In this document: positions 26,793 to 34,914 of the stretch, one piece after another
Layout of the letters: every line of letters begins with the position of its first letter
Numbering within the stretch: position 1 is the first letter of the stretch
Origin: DATJGR01 sp963812255
Lineage (GTDB): Bacteria > Pseudomonadota > Gammaproteobacteria > Pseudomonadales > Azotimanducaceae
NCBI GenBank assembly: GCA_963812255.1
Contig: CAWEUM010000003.1
Location: 1,116,001 to 1,180,000, forward strand
Direction of reading: 5' to 3'
DNA length: 64,000 nucleotides
The notes under the pieces: generated by a model
What the model saw: the letters and a program-made list of their open reading frames with translations, nothing else
The model's database searches: none
What the model was told of the DNA's origin: nothing
Program-made: the position numbers and the translations under genes

Positions 26793-26938
26793 TCTGCCTC
26801 CAAGCTTTACAACAATGCTCTGTATAGGGCATGGCAGGGTGTTTATCAATCCGTGCCCAATCACAACTCGATCGTGCGTTTCACCTCGGCTGTGGAAGAG
26901 TCGGGTATCATCCAGATTGGCGGCAGCAGGAAATCGTC

Positions 26939-27277
26939 GTGGACCAGCACCAGATCAAGCGCGCGCTACTGGCTCGGAAGCAGGAGTTGCTCGAGCGCCA
27001 CGACCGCATCACGAAGAAAACGCGTCATCGCGATGAGCCAATACCGCAGGACTTCGCCGAGCAGGCCGTCGAACTCGAGAACCAGGAATTGCTCGAGGCG
27101 CTCGATGTAGAGGTTGCCGAAGAACTTCGTCAGATTTCGCGCGCGCTGCAACGCATCGAGTCCGGTGACTACGCATATTGCACGTCGTGCGGTGAGAACA
27201 TCCCGTCGGCCCGGCTGCAGGCGCTGCCCACCACCAGTTTGTGTGTCGATTGCGCCACCGAGGCGGAGCGCCACTGA
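26939..27277 (+). CDS. DksA/TraR-type C4 zinc-finger protein
   Basis: About 112 residues from the GTG at 26939, which has AGGAA seven bases before it; the longer frame from 26831 overlaps the opposing gene's leader. An N-terminal coiled-coil (IKRALLARKQELLERHDRITKKT, then QAVELENQELLEALDVEVAEELRQI) precedes a four-cysteine zinc finger CTSCGENIPSARLQALPTT..CVDC. Such proteins bind the secondary channel of RNA polymerase or act as general stress proteins; this short form is closer to YbiI/TraR-like proteins than to full DksA. Confidence 0.82.
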   Translation: MDQHQIKRALLARKQELLERHDRITKKTRHRDEPIPQDFAEQAVELENQELLEALDVEVAEELRQISRALQRIESGDYAYCTSCGENIPSARLQALPTTSLCVDCATEAERH

Positions 27278-27288
27278 CGGCAGATCCG

Positions 27289-28278
27289 TTAGGTGGCCTC
27301 CATCAACAATTCATAGCATCGCACCCGCTGCTGAAAATCGTGCGTGATGCTGACGATGACCAGTTCCTCCGCCCAGCAGCGCGCGGCCAGCCCCTCGAGT
27401 TGTTCGAGAACGGGGATTCGCGTGCCGAGGATCTGATGCTCGCGGCGCGCGGCGATACGCTCGCGCTCGGCGGGTGTCATCTGAAACGCGAGCGCCTCCG
27501 CAGGTGAAGGGAACGGTCCGAATTCACCCCGTTCGACTCTGAGCCGCCATAGATCGCGACATTGAGCCAGCAGCTGCGCCTCAGCGTCGCTGTCGGCGCA
27601 GATCACGAACACTCCGAGATTCACGCGTGGCAACGGACACGCCGCAGTGGGACGAAAAGTGTCCCGATAGATCTGGCAGCACTCTTCTGCCGCATGCGGG
27701 CTGATGAAATGCGCGAATGACAGCGGCAAACCGAAGTGCGCCGCGAGACGCGCGCCGTCTTCACTGGAGGCCAGCATCCAGATCTCCGGCGCGGTGGCCG
27801 GTTCCGGCGTCACCCGCACGGATTGCAATGCCTCGGTGTACGGTGGCGTGCCCCCGACGAACGCTTTCAGGTCCGCGAGTTTTGCGGGGAAGTACTCGAT
27901 GCCGATCTGCGACCCGTAGGCCAGCGCGAGCGCGGTAATGCCGTCGCTGCCGGGTGCACGCCCAATCCCGAGGTCAATGCGGTCCGGATACAGCGTCGCC
28001 AGCAAGCGAAAATTCTCGGCGACTTTCAACGGACTGTAGTGGGTCAACATCACGCCGCCGGAGCCGACCCTGATGCGCGACGTGTGCGCCGCGATGGTAC
28101 TGATCAATATCTCGGGCGACGAACCGGCGAAACTCGCCGAGCCATGATGTTCGGCGACCCAATAGCGGTGATAACCGAGCCGCTCGGCGATCTGCGCGAG
28201 CTGGATGCTCTCGTGGAGCGCTTCTGCTGCCGAACCCCCACTGCGGATGGGGCTTTGATCGAGCACCGACAGCCTCAT
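27289..28278 (-). CDS. LLM-class flavin-dependent oxidoreductase (luciferase-like)
   Basis: A 329-residue TIM-barrel flavoprotein of the bacterial luciferase family, subgroup with the opening LSVLDQSPIRSGGSAAEALHESIQLAQ and the active-site GYHRYWVAEHHGSASFAGSSPE. Downstream IRVGSGGVMLTHYSPLKVAENF and IDLGIGRAPGSD are typical. It uses reduced FMN and oxygen on an unknown substrate. The ATG at 28278 overlaps by ATGA the stop of a doubtful 81-codon frame (28275-28520). It converges on the DksA-like gene with 11 bases between stops. Confidence 0.88.
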   Translation of the reverse strand: MRLSVLDQSPIRSGGSAAEALHESIQLAQIAERLGYHRYWVAEHHGSASFAGSSPEILISTIAAHTSRIRVGSGGVMLTHYSPLKVAENFRLLATLYPDRIDLGIGRAPGSDGITALALAYGSQIGIEYFPAKLADLKAFVGGTPPYTEALQSVRVTPEPATAPEIWMLASSEDGARLAAHFGLPLSFAHFISPHAAEECCQIYRDTFRPTAACPLPRVNLGVFVICADSDAEAQLLAQCRDLWRLRVERGEFGPFPSPAEALAFQMTPAERERIAARREHQILGTRIPVLEQLEGLAARCWAEELVIVSITHDFQQRVRCYELLMEAT

Positions 28279-28601
28279 ATGCTTGCGTCACCGATTCGAG
28301 CCGGCCGTGTCTCCGATCCGGGCGGGGATCTCACTTTTCCTACATCCGCCAGATCCGCGCAAAGCCAAAAAAAATCCATTAGCTCTCCATCAATTACCGG
28401 CTTTTTCCACAGCACTGGCCTATACATTAGCTCCCCAGCGGCTGCCTCTAGGACGATCCAGCGAAACCGTTCGACCCTAGAGATGTCTCCGGTCTCTGCG
28501 CTTAGAGGCAGTCGCGCCACCCCTTCCCAGCTCCAGTAACTCCCAGCTCTGATCTCGACGCATCGATTCGCGCTCTCGCGCGGGCGATTCTCTGCCGGAC
28601 A
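28279..28601. other. Gene-poor gap between LLM oxidoreductase and PaaI genes
   Basis: This 323-base gap is richer in A+T than its surroundings around 28360-28435, including an A8 run. On the minus strand there is an 81-codon frame (28520-28275) with no recognisable domain, whose stop overlaps the LLM start; it may be a leader or chance frame. CTGCCTCTA near 28444 and TAGAGGCAG near 28504 form an inverted repeat with roughly 50 bases between. GAGCTAATG occurs twice on the minus strand. No RNA gene was recognised. Confidence 0.4.
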
Positions 28602-28991
28602 CTACGTTGGAACATGCGTCGTAGTGACTTCAGCCAAAAGCGTGTCACCGTCACCCCAAATCTGGCTGCGAATGACCGTGATCCTGCGGCCGACCCGCAC
28701 CGGCGCCGCAATGCCGCGTATCGTTCCGCCACGTTGGTTGGCAAGCATCACCGCGTGCAGATCGACACCCACCATGAACTTGCGCTCGCCGGTCTTCAGT
28801 TCGTATGCCCGGTTGGCCGCGCCGGTGGAAATATTGTCCGCCAACGAGATGATCACGCCGCCATTGATGTTGCCGGTCGGATTGCAGTGATGCGGTTCGA
28901 TGCTGATCTGCGCGCTGACTTCGTCGCCATTCTCGATGTGGCGCATCGCGTCTTCGGCATGACGCATACCGATGTATTCGTCGAACGTCAT
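28602..28991 (-). CDS. PaaI-family hotdog thioesterase
   Basis: A 129-residue hotdog-fold protein: HCNPTGNINGGVIISLADNISTGAANRAYEL holds the family H-x6-HGG-like motif (here NPTGNINGGV) and the long hotdog helix, followed by FMVGVDLHAVMLANQRGG and a final strand with LLAEVTTTHVPT. It should hydrolyse small acyl- or aryl-CoA esters. Its ATG overlaps the stop of the YceH gene by four bases (28988-28991), so the two are translated together, which suggests no known functional link but a shared message. Confidence 0.85.
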   Translation of the reverse strand: MTFDEYIGMRHAEDAMRHIENGDEVSAQISIEPHHCNPTGNINGGVIISLADNISTGAANRAYELKTGERKFMVGVDLHAVMLANQRGGTIRGIAAPVRVGRRITVIRSQIWGDGDTLLAEVTTTHVPT

Positions 28992-29704
28992 TGCTCACCT
29001 TCCTGCGCAAGACCCACATCTGCATCAAATTCCCTGTTCGGCGCCAGGATTCGCTTCAACTCCTGCAACTCCCGTTCGAGCATATCGATTCGCGACTCCA
29101 GCCGCGAAACACGATCCGGTCCCGGAGTGGGTACCGGCCTCTCCGAGCGCAGACCGGTGTCGGTCCGAACCGACTCGATCGGGCCACCCAGCAGGTGCGT
29201 GTATTCAAAGTCACGCCTACCCGACATGCGTGGCAGCCGCGCAACGAGTGATCCGCCATCCCGCTCGAGCAGCGCCTCGAGCGTCGTCTCGACTGCGGCG
29301 TTATCCGTGAACCCATGCAGCCTGCCGCTGCGCGCGCGCAACTCGCCTGGTGTCTGACGGCCGCGCAGCAGCATCAGGCAGATGACCGCGAACTCGGCCT
29401 CTGACAACTGAAGCTCCGCAAATGGCGTGTTGCACAACCGTTGCGTGTATTTGACGACGCGCCCTTTGAAGTTCTCCTCGCTGCTGAGTAGGTGTTTATC
29501 CTCGAGTTGCCGCGCCGCGTGTTGAACCGCACCCTGATCGAGCGACATCATCGGATCACGGCTGGACTTCTGATTGCATGCCAGCGTCAGCGCGTTAAGG
29601 GTCAGCGGATACTGGTCCGGTGTCACGACGGATTTCTCCATCAACGAGCCCAGAATGCGCGCCTCCACCGGCGTGAGCAGAATGTTCACCGTTTGGCGCC
29701 TCAA
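28988..29704 (-). CDS. YceH family (DUF480) winged-helix protein
   Basis: A 238-residue protein of the YceH family. The start LTPVEARILGSLMEKSVVTPDQYPLTLNAL and TLACNQKSSRDPMM are the family signature; two winged-helix domains are known from the family's structure and match the region up to about residue 170. The C-terminus has a coiled coil, RVSRLESRIDMLERELQELKRIL. Function is unknown; DNA binding is likely from fold. It is divergent from the M20 amidohydrolase with an 85-base gap. Confidence 0.92.
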   Translation of the reverse strand: MRRQTVNILLTPVEARILGSLMEKSVVTPDQYPLTLNALTLACNQKSSRDPMMSLDQGAVQHAARQLEDKHLLSSEENFKGRVVKYTQRLCNTPFAELQLSEAEFAVICLMLLRGRQTPGELRARSGRLHGFTDNAAVETTLEALLERDGGSLVARLPRMSGRRDFEYTHLLGGPIESVRTDTGLRSERPVPTPGPDRVSRLESRIDMLERELQELKRILAPNREFDADVGLAQEGEQ

Positions 29705-29789
29705 AGAACGACGCGAGCAGTGTAGGAAAACCTTTCTGCGATGTCTCCGTGGTAGTGTCCAGTATTGCGTCGTCAGCGAGGATCGTCAG

Positions 29790-31007
29790 ATGAATCAACA
29801 GGCCCGCATCGCCGATTGGCTGCAACACTCGCAAGCGTTGGACGCTGAGACTATCGAGTTGCGGCGCGCAATCCATCGTGAACCGGAACTCGGCCTGAAA
29901 ACGCCGAAGACGTTGGCGAAGGTGCAGGCCGCACTGGCGGGTCTGCCGCTCGAATTCAAGACCGGCCCATCAACGACGGGGCTCATTGCGATTCTCGAAG
30001 GCGCCCGGCCCGGCAGGACTGTGTTGTTGCGCGGCGATATGGACGCGCTTCCAATGCCGGAAAATACCGAAGTAGAGTTTCGTTCGACCGTTGCAGGCGC
30101 GATGCACGCCTGCGGGCACGACGCGCATACCGCTATGTTGGCCTCCGCTGCGAAACTGCTGTGCACGCAGCGCGAACGCCTCGCTGGACGCGTACTGTTC
30201 ATGTTTCAACCCGGCGAAGAGGGTTGGCACGGTGCCAAGTACATGATCGACGACGGTCTGCTCGACAATCCTGCGCCCGATGCCGCCTTCGCGATCCACA
30301 TCGCGCCGAACGCACCCGCCGGCATGCTGTCGTCCAAACCAGGCCCGCTGCTGGCATCCGCCGACGTCGTGACGATCGATGTGCGCGGTCGCGGCGGCCA
30401 CGCGTCGATGCCGCATCAAACGCTCGACCCGATTCCGATCGCATGCGAGATCGTCACTGCACTGCAGACGCTGGTCACACGACAGATCGACGTATTCAAT
30501 CCGGTCGTCGTGACGATCGCTCAGATTCAGGCAGGGTCGACCAACAACGTCATTCCGGAGACCGCACGATTGACAGGTACGATCCGATCGGTGTCGGAAC
30601 ACGCGCGCTCGACGATCCACGCCGGCATCGCTCGGCTTGCCGAAAACATCGCTCGCGCACACGGCGCCGAAGCCGTCACCGAGATCACCGCCGGATTCGC
30701 CGTCACCGTGTGCGATCCCCGCGCGGTATCGCTCGCCGAGCGCGCCATAACCAACCTGTTTGGCGACACGGCATGGCAGACGATGCAGAACCCGATCATG
30801 GGCGCCGAAGACTTCTCGTATGTTCTGCAGCGCGTTCCGGGCGCGATGATGATGCTCGGCGTTTGCCCGGACGGTCAGGACTGGCAAACCGCCTGTCCCT
30901 GCCATTCAAATCGGATGATGCTGAACGAATCGGTGCTGGCGCGGGGCGTCGCCGCGCATTGCGCGATCGCCGAGCATTTCCTCGCGGAGGGCCTTCCGGC
31001 GGGCTGA
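29790..31007 (+). CDS. M20 family metallo-amidohydrolase (hippurate hydrolase-like)
   Basis: The ATG at 29790 gives 405 residues. The family blocks are LRRAIHREPELGLKTPKT, VLLRGDMDALPMPENTEVEF (metal Asp), MHACGHDAHTAMLASAAKLL, FMFQPGEEGWHGAKYMI (catalytic Glu pair) and IMGAEDFSYVLQRVPGAMMMLGVCP. It probably removes acyl or aryl groups from amino acids. The open frame extends 72 codons upstream but through the divergent promoter region. The neighbouring genes give no substrate hint. Confidence 0.9.
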   Translation: MNQQARIADWLQHSQALDAETIELRRAIHREPELGLKTPKTLAKVQAALAGLPLEFKTGPSTTGLIAILEGARPGRTVLLRGDMDALPMPENTEVEFRSTVAGAMHACGHDAHTAMLASAAKLLCTQRERLAGRVLFMFQPGEEGWHGAKYMIDDGLLDNPAPDAAFAIHIAPNAPAGMLSSKPGPLLASADVVTIDVRGRGGHASMPHQTLDPIPIACEIVTALQTLVTRQIDVFNPVVVTIAQIQAGSTNNVIPETARLTGTIRSVSEHARSTIHAGIARLAENIARAHGAEAVTEITAGFAVTVCDPRAVSLAERAITNLFGDTAWQTMQNPIMGAEDFSYVLQRVPGAMMMLGVCPDGQDWQTACPCHSNRMMLNESVLARGVAAHCAIAEHFLAEGLPAG

Positions 31008-31027
31008 TCCGCCAGCGACGTTTCCGT

Positions 31028-32029
31028 TCAGCCGGGACTCCGCGTCGAAGGCGCTGCGCGTGTCCGGTCCAGCACTGTCATTGCCGAGGCGACCACGCTG
31101 GCGACGTCTGCCAGATTGGTCGGCACGATCATCGTGTTGTTGGTCTTCGCCAGATTGCCGAGCGCGCCGATGTACTCTTCGGCGATCTTCAGATTGGCCG
31201 CCTGCAGCCCGCCTTCCTTGCCGATCGACTCCGCCACCGCGGTCACGGCGGCCGCGGTCGCCTCGGCGACGAGACGCAACGCAGTCGCTTCGCCCTGCGC
31301 CTTGTTGATCGCGGACTGCTTGTCGCCTTCGGATTTCAGAATCGCCGCCTGCTTCTCGCCTTCCGCCAGATTGATCTCCTGCTGTTTCTCGCCTTCCGAC
31401 TTCGCGATCAGCGCGCGCTTCTCGCGCTCGGCCGTGATCTGCTGCTGCATCGCGCGCAGGATCGATTCCGGCGGCGTCAGATTTTTGACTTCGTAGCGCA
31501 ACACCTTCACACCCCACGATCGTCCCGCCTCGTCGAGCACAGACACGATCTGACGGTTGATGACGTCGCGGCTCTGCAGGGACTGGTCGAGTTCCATCTT
31601 GCCGACCTCGCTGCGCAGCGTCGTCTGCGCGAGCTGAACGATCGCGGTGACGTAGTCGGAGGTTCCATAGGAGGCCAGCCGCGGATCGGTCACCTGGAAA
31701 TAGATCAATCCATCTACGGCGAGCTGGGTGTTGTCTTTGGTGATGCACACCTGCTCATCTACGTCGAGCGGCACTTCCTTCAGCGAATGTTGGTAGGCGA
31801 CCCGATCGAGAAACGGAATGATCACGTTGAGGCCGGGCTGGAGAATTTCGTGGAACTTGCCGAGACGTTCTACGACCCACGCAGACTGTTGCGGCACCAC
31901 CCGCACACCCTCGACGATGAATACCACCGCGGTCGCCACGATGAAGAACGGAATCGCGAAGGGGCGAAGCTGCACTACGCTCGCGAGAATCATCGTGGCG
32001 ACGACTACGCCAATGATCTTGAATCCCAT
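31028..32029 (-). CDS. SPFH/band-7 protein (paraslipin/QmcA type)
   Basis: The ATG at 32029, with GGAGGCAGC upstream, gives 333 residues. One or two N-terminal membrane segments (IIGVVVATMILASVV, FAIPFFIVATAVVFIVEGV) lead into the band-7 domain (RVVPQQSAWVVERLGKFHEILQPGLNVIIPF), then a long alanine/glutamate coiled coil (REKRALIAKSEGEKQQEINLAEGEKQA) and a C-terminal tail. Such proteins form membrane scaffolds and are commonly paired with NfeD, which is the upstream gene here (32064-32498), 34 bases away. Confidence 0.93.
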   Translation of the reverse strand: MGFKIIGVVVATMILASVVQLRPFAIPFFIVATAVVFIVEGVRVVPQQSAWVVERLGKFHEILQPGLNVIIPFLDRVAYQHSLKEVPLDVDEQVCITKDNTQLAVDGLIYFQVTDPRLASYGTSDYVTAIVQLAQTTLRSEVGKMELDQSLQSRDVINRQIVSVLDEAGRSWGVKVLRYEVKNLTPPESILRAMQQQITAEREKRALIAKSEGEKQQEINLAEGEKQAAILKSEGDKQSAINKAQGEATALRLVAEATAAAVTAVAESIGKEGGLQAANLKIAEEYIGALGNLAKTNNTMIVPTNLADVASVVASAMTVLDRTRAAPSTRSPG

Positions 32030-32063
32030 GCTGCCTCCAGCGGGCTGAAAACTGTCTGCGGCG

Positions 32064-32498
32064 CTACGAGGGCCGCGTCTTGGAAACAGTGAGCGTGTTG
32101 CCATCGATTGCCGTGATGTAGAGGATCTCTCCGACCTCGCCGGACGCGCCTCCGACGACATGCGCATCCCACAACGCGTCGCGGTGCTTCACGCGCGCCT
32201 GTCCGTCAGCGCGACTGACCCACGTATCGAATACGGTTGGCTGACCGACGTCGAGCCCTTGCATCGACGTTCGCCGTGCCGAGCGATGGTATCGACGAAC
32301 CCAGACTACGCCCGCTACGGCGATCACGGCCGCACCGATCGCCTGCCACGCAAACGCGCCGCCAGCGTATCCGATCACCGCGGAGAGCAGGGCCGCGATC
32401 CCCAGCACCAGCAGATAAAAGGTGCCGGTGACGAGTTCTATGATGATCAGAACGAATCCGGCAATCAGCCAGGCAAGCGGTATGTCCATAGGCACCAC
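32064..32498 (-). CDS. NfeD family membrane protein
   Basis: A 144-residue protein with three hydrophobic segments at the N-terminus (LAWLIAGFVLIIIELVTGTFYLLVLGIAALLSAVIGYAGG ... AIGAAVIAVAGVVWV) and a C-terminal OB-fold (GQARVKHRDALWDAHVVGGASGEVGEILYITAIDGNTLTVSK). This is the short NfeD1b-type. It precedes the paraslipin gene on the same strand, the conserved pairing thought to act on membrane microdomains or protein quality control. Starts at 32498 or 32489 are possible. Confidence 0.92.
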   Translation of the reverse strand: MVPMDIPLAWLIAGFVLIIIELVTGTFYLLVLGIAALLSAVIGYAGGAFAWQAIGAAVIAVAGVVWVRRYHRSARRTSMQGLDVGQPTVFDTWVSRADGQARVKHRDALWDAHVVGGASGEVGEILYITAIDGNTLTVSKTRPS

Positions 32499-32620
32499 GA
32501 CGATCGTTCGCGGCTGATGCTACTCCTGCATCGAGCCCGTCACCACGGGCTCGACACGGGCGGGTCGTTGTATGATGGTGCGCACCTTACGCGGCTCGTC
32601 AGCCGTTCGTTGGAGGGGCC

Positions 32621-33976
32621 TTGAAAGCACTGGTCCGAGCGTCGCTGCTCGTTCTCGTCGGCGCGATTGCGATGACACCGCACGCCCAGGGTCCAACGGC
32701 GACCGCTCACGGCGCGCCGGGTGCGGCACCCGATACGACATACTCGACATCTGCGACGCCCGACGCGGCCGCGACCGACATCACCGAGTACCAGCTTCCA
32801 CCGAAAAAGCTCGCCAAGGCGGAGGCGCTGTATCGCACACGGACAACGATGCTGGTGGTCGGCACGCTGTACGGGCTCGCGGTGCCGCTGATACTGCTGA
32901 TATTCGGCATCAGCGCTCGATTTCGTGATTGGGCGGAGCGCGTCAGCCGACGCCGCTTCCTGCAGGTCATCGTGTTCGCGCCACTCCTGCTGCTGACGAT
33001 GGACGTACTCGGTCTGCCGCTGAGCATCTACGGCGAGCACCTGGCTCGCGGCTATGGCTTGTCGGTGCAGAGTTGGGGTTCCTGGCTCTGGGACTGGACG
33101 AAGGGGGAAATCATCGGGACCATTGTCGCGACGCTGCTCGTCTGGGGGTTGTACGCGATCCTGCGACACAGCCCGAAGCGCTGGTGGTTGTATTGTTGGC
33201 TGGCGTCCATTCCGGTGGTCTTGTTGGTCGTACTGATCCAACCTGTATTCATTGCCCCGCTATTCAACAAATTCGAGTCTCTGCAGAGCACGCAACCGAA
33301 ACTGGTTGTCGAGTTGGAGAAGGTCATGCATCGCGGTGGAATATCCATCGACCGTTCGCGCATGTTCGAGATGCACGCCAGCGATAAGGTGACGACATAC
33401 AACGCATATGTCACCGGCATCGGTGCCAGTAAGCGTGTAGTGGTGTGGGACAATACGGCCCGTGGCATGACGATCCCCGAAACGATGTTCGTGTTCGGTC
33501 ACGAACAGGGTCACTATGCACTCCATCACGGGTGGATCAGCATCGCCGCCAGCATCGTCGGACTGTTGTTCGCGCTGTACTTCGCGCACCGTCTAATCGA
33601 TGGCGTGCTCCGCCGATGGGGCAAACGATGGGGTGTGCGCGAACTCGCAGATTGGGCTTCGCTACCGGCACTACTCCTGCTGTTTGCCGTGTTTTCTCTG
33701 TTCGCTCAACCGGTCAGCGCTGCGTTCTCGCGTTACCTTGAACACCAAGCCGACATCTATGGGCTGGAGGTGATCCATGGGCTGGTGCCGGACTCCCCTC
33801 AGGTGGCCGCACACGCCTTCCAGAAGCTGGGCGAGAAGTCGCTGGCGTATCCGCACCCAAATCGATTTTACGTGTTCTGGGCGTTCGGTCATCCGCCGAT
33901 CGCAGACCGCATCCAGTTCGCGGTGACTTACCAGCCGTGGAATCACAATCATCCCACGCGTTACATTCAGCAATGA
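32621..33976 (+). CDS. M48 family membrane metallopeptidase (Ste24/CAAX-protease-like)
   Basis: A 451-residue protein with a signal segment (LVRASLLVLVGAIAMTPHAQG), then several membrane helices and the zinc motif HEXXH as HEQGH in MFVFGHEQGHYALHH, with the third ligand in SRYLEHQADIYGLE (E of the ExxxD motif). The TTG start at 32621 is chosen since GGAGGGG lies seven bases upstream. It resembles type-I CAAX proteases, which cleave prenylated or membrane peptides. The stop overlaps the next gene start (ATGA), starting a three-gene coupled operon. Confidence 0.9.
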   Translation: MKALVRASLLVLVGAIAMTPHAQGPTATAHGAPGAAPDTTYSTSATPDAAATDITEYQLPPKKLAKAEALYRTRTTMLVVGTLYGLAVPLILLIFGISARFRDWAERVSRRRFLQVIVFAPLLLLTMDVLGLPLSIYGEHLARGYGLSVQSWGSWLWDWTKGEIIGTIVATLLVWGLYAILRHSPKRWWLYCWLASIPVVLLVVLIQPVFIAPLFNKFESLQSTQPKLVVELEKVMHRGGISIDRSRMFEMHASDKVTTYNAYVTGIGASKRVVVWDNTARGMTIPETMFVFGHEQGHYALHHGWISIAASIVGLLFALYFAHRLIDGVLRRWGKRWGVRELADWASLPALLLLFAVFSLFAQPVSAAFSRYLEHQADIYGLEVIHGLVPDSPQVAAHAFQKLGEKSLAYPHPNRFYVFWAFGHPPIADRIQFAVTYQPWNHNHPTRYIQQ

Positions 33977-34914
33977 ACACCGGCCTGAAGGAACGCCTGT
34001 CCGCCCCCATCGTTAAATGGTTGGGACAGCGCCGCGATCTGCGCGGCGTGCCATTGTCCGACTTTCAGCGAATACGGGAGGAGCTCAGGCTCTGTGACGT
34101 GATCCTGGTCGAAGGTCGCAGCCGCGCCAGCGATGTCATCAAACTGATCACCCAGAGCCCGTGGTCGCACGCTGCGCTCTACATTGGACGCATCCGGGAG
34201 ATCGATTGGTCGAGCGATCTGCGCGATCTGGCCATCGAACAGGTCGGCGCCCACTGCGAAGAACAACTCATCATCGAGAGCGAACTCGGGTTGGGCACGG
34301 TCATTCGTCCGGTATCAGTCTATCGTGACGAGCACGTACGAATCTGCCGGCCGGCGGGTTTGAACCGACAAGACGCGCAGCGTGTTGCCGCGTACGCACT
34401 CGGTCGCCTCGGAACGCCGTACAACGTCCGCCAGATCCTCGATCTGGCGCGGTTCCTGTTTCCATGGGCCATCATGCCGCGCCGATGGCGGTCGACGCTG
34501 TTCTACCATCACATCGGAACGCCGACGCGGACCGTCTGCTCCACGATGATTGCCGAGGCGTTCGACGCAGTTCGCTTTCCGATCCTGCCGTTGGTCAAGC
34601 GCATCGAGGGCAGCACTGTTGCGCTGTTTCGTCGAAATCCGCTGCTGTGCACACCGAAGGACTTCGACTATTCGCCATACTTCGAGGTGATCAAATACCC
34701 GTTCCTCGACCCGACGACCCATTCGAATTTCTGTCTGGTGCCTTGGCGCAGTCAGGGATTCATGCCGTCTGACGGATTGTCGCTGTCGCGATCCCAAGTA
34801 GGTGTGTATCTGCCGGATCCGGATGTCGGTGTGAACGGCGAGTTGTCGCCGTTCTACGGACGTTCGCACCACCAAGTCGCTGACCACCTTCGGCCCGGCA
34901 CCGGCACCACGTGA
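33973..34914 (+). CDS. YiiX/YebB-like NlpC/P60 superfamily hydrolase
   Basis: A 313-residue protein. The permuted papain-like order of YiiX is visible: an early histidine in LITQSPWSHAALYIGRI and a late cysteine in TPTRTVCSTMIAEAFDAVRFP, with RLGTPYNVRQILDLARF between. No signal peptide is seen. It is translated together with the M48 gene before it (ATGA) and with the ATP-grasp gene after it (GTGA at 34911-34914). Papain-like hydrolases of this type cut amide or ester bonds in peptidoglycan, lipids or peptides. Here it may undo or process the product of the neighbouring ligase. Confidence 0.82.
   Translation: MNTGLKERLSAPIVKWLGQRRDLRGVPLSDFQRIREELRLCDVILVEGRSRASDVIKLITQSPWSHAALYIGRIREIDWSSDLRDLAIEQVGAHCEEQLIIESELGLGTVIRPVSVYRDEHVRICRPAGLNRQDAQRVAAYALGRLGTPYNVRQILDLARFLFPWAIMPRRWRSTLFYHHIGTPTRTVCSTMIAEAFDAVRFPILPLVKRIEGSTVALFRRNPLLCTPKDFDYSPYFEVIKYPFLDPTTHSNFCLVPWRSQGFMPSDGLSLSRSQVGVYLPDPDVGVNGELSPFYGRSHHQVADHLRPGTGTT

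Noticed and set aside
28275..28520. 81-codon minus frame overlapping the LLM gene start
   Set aside because: No domain, no good ribosome site; kept only as a remark in the gap entry.
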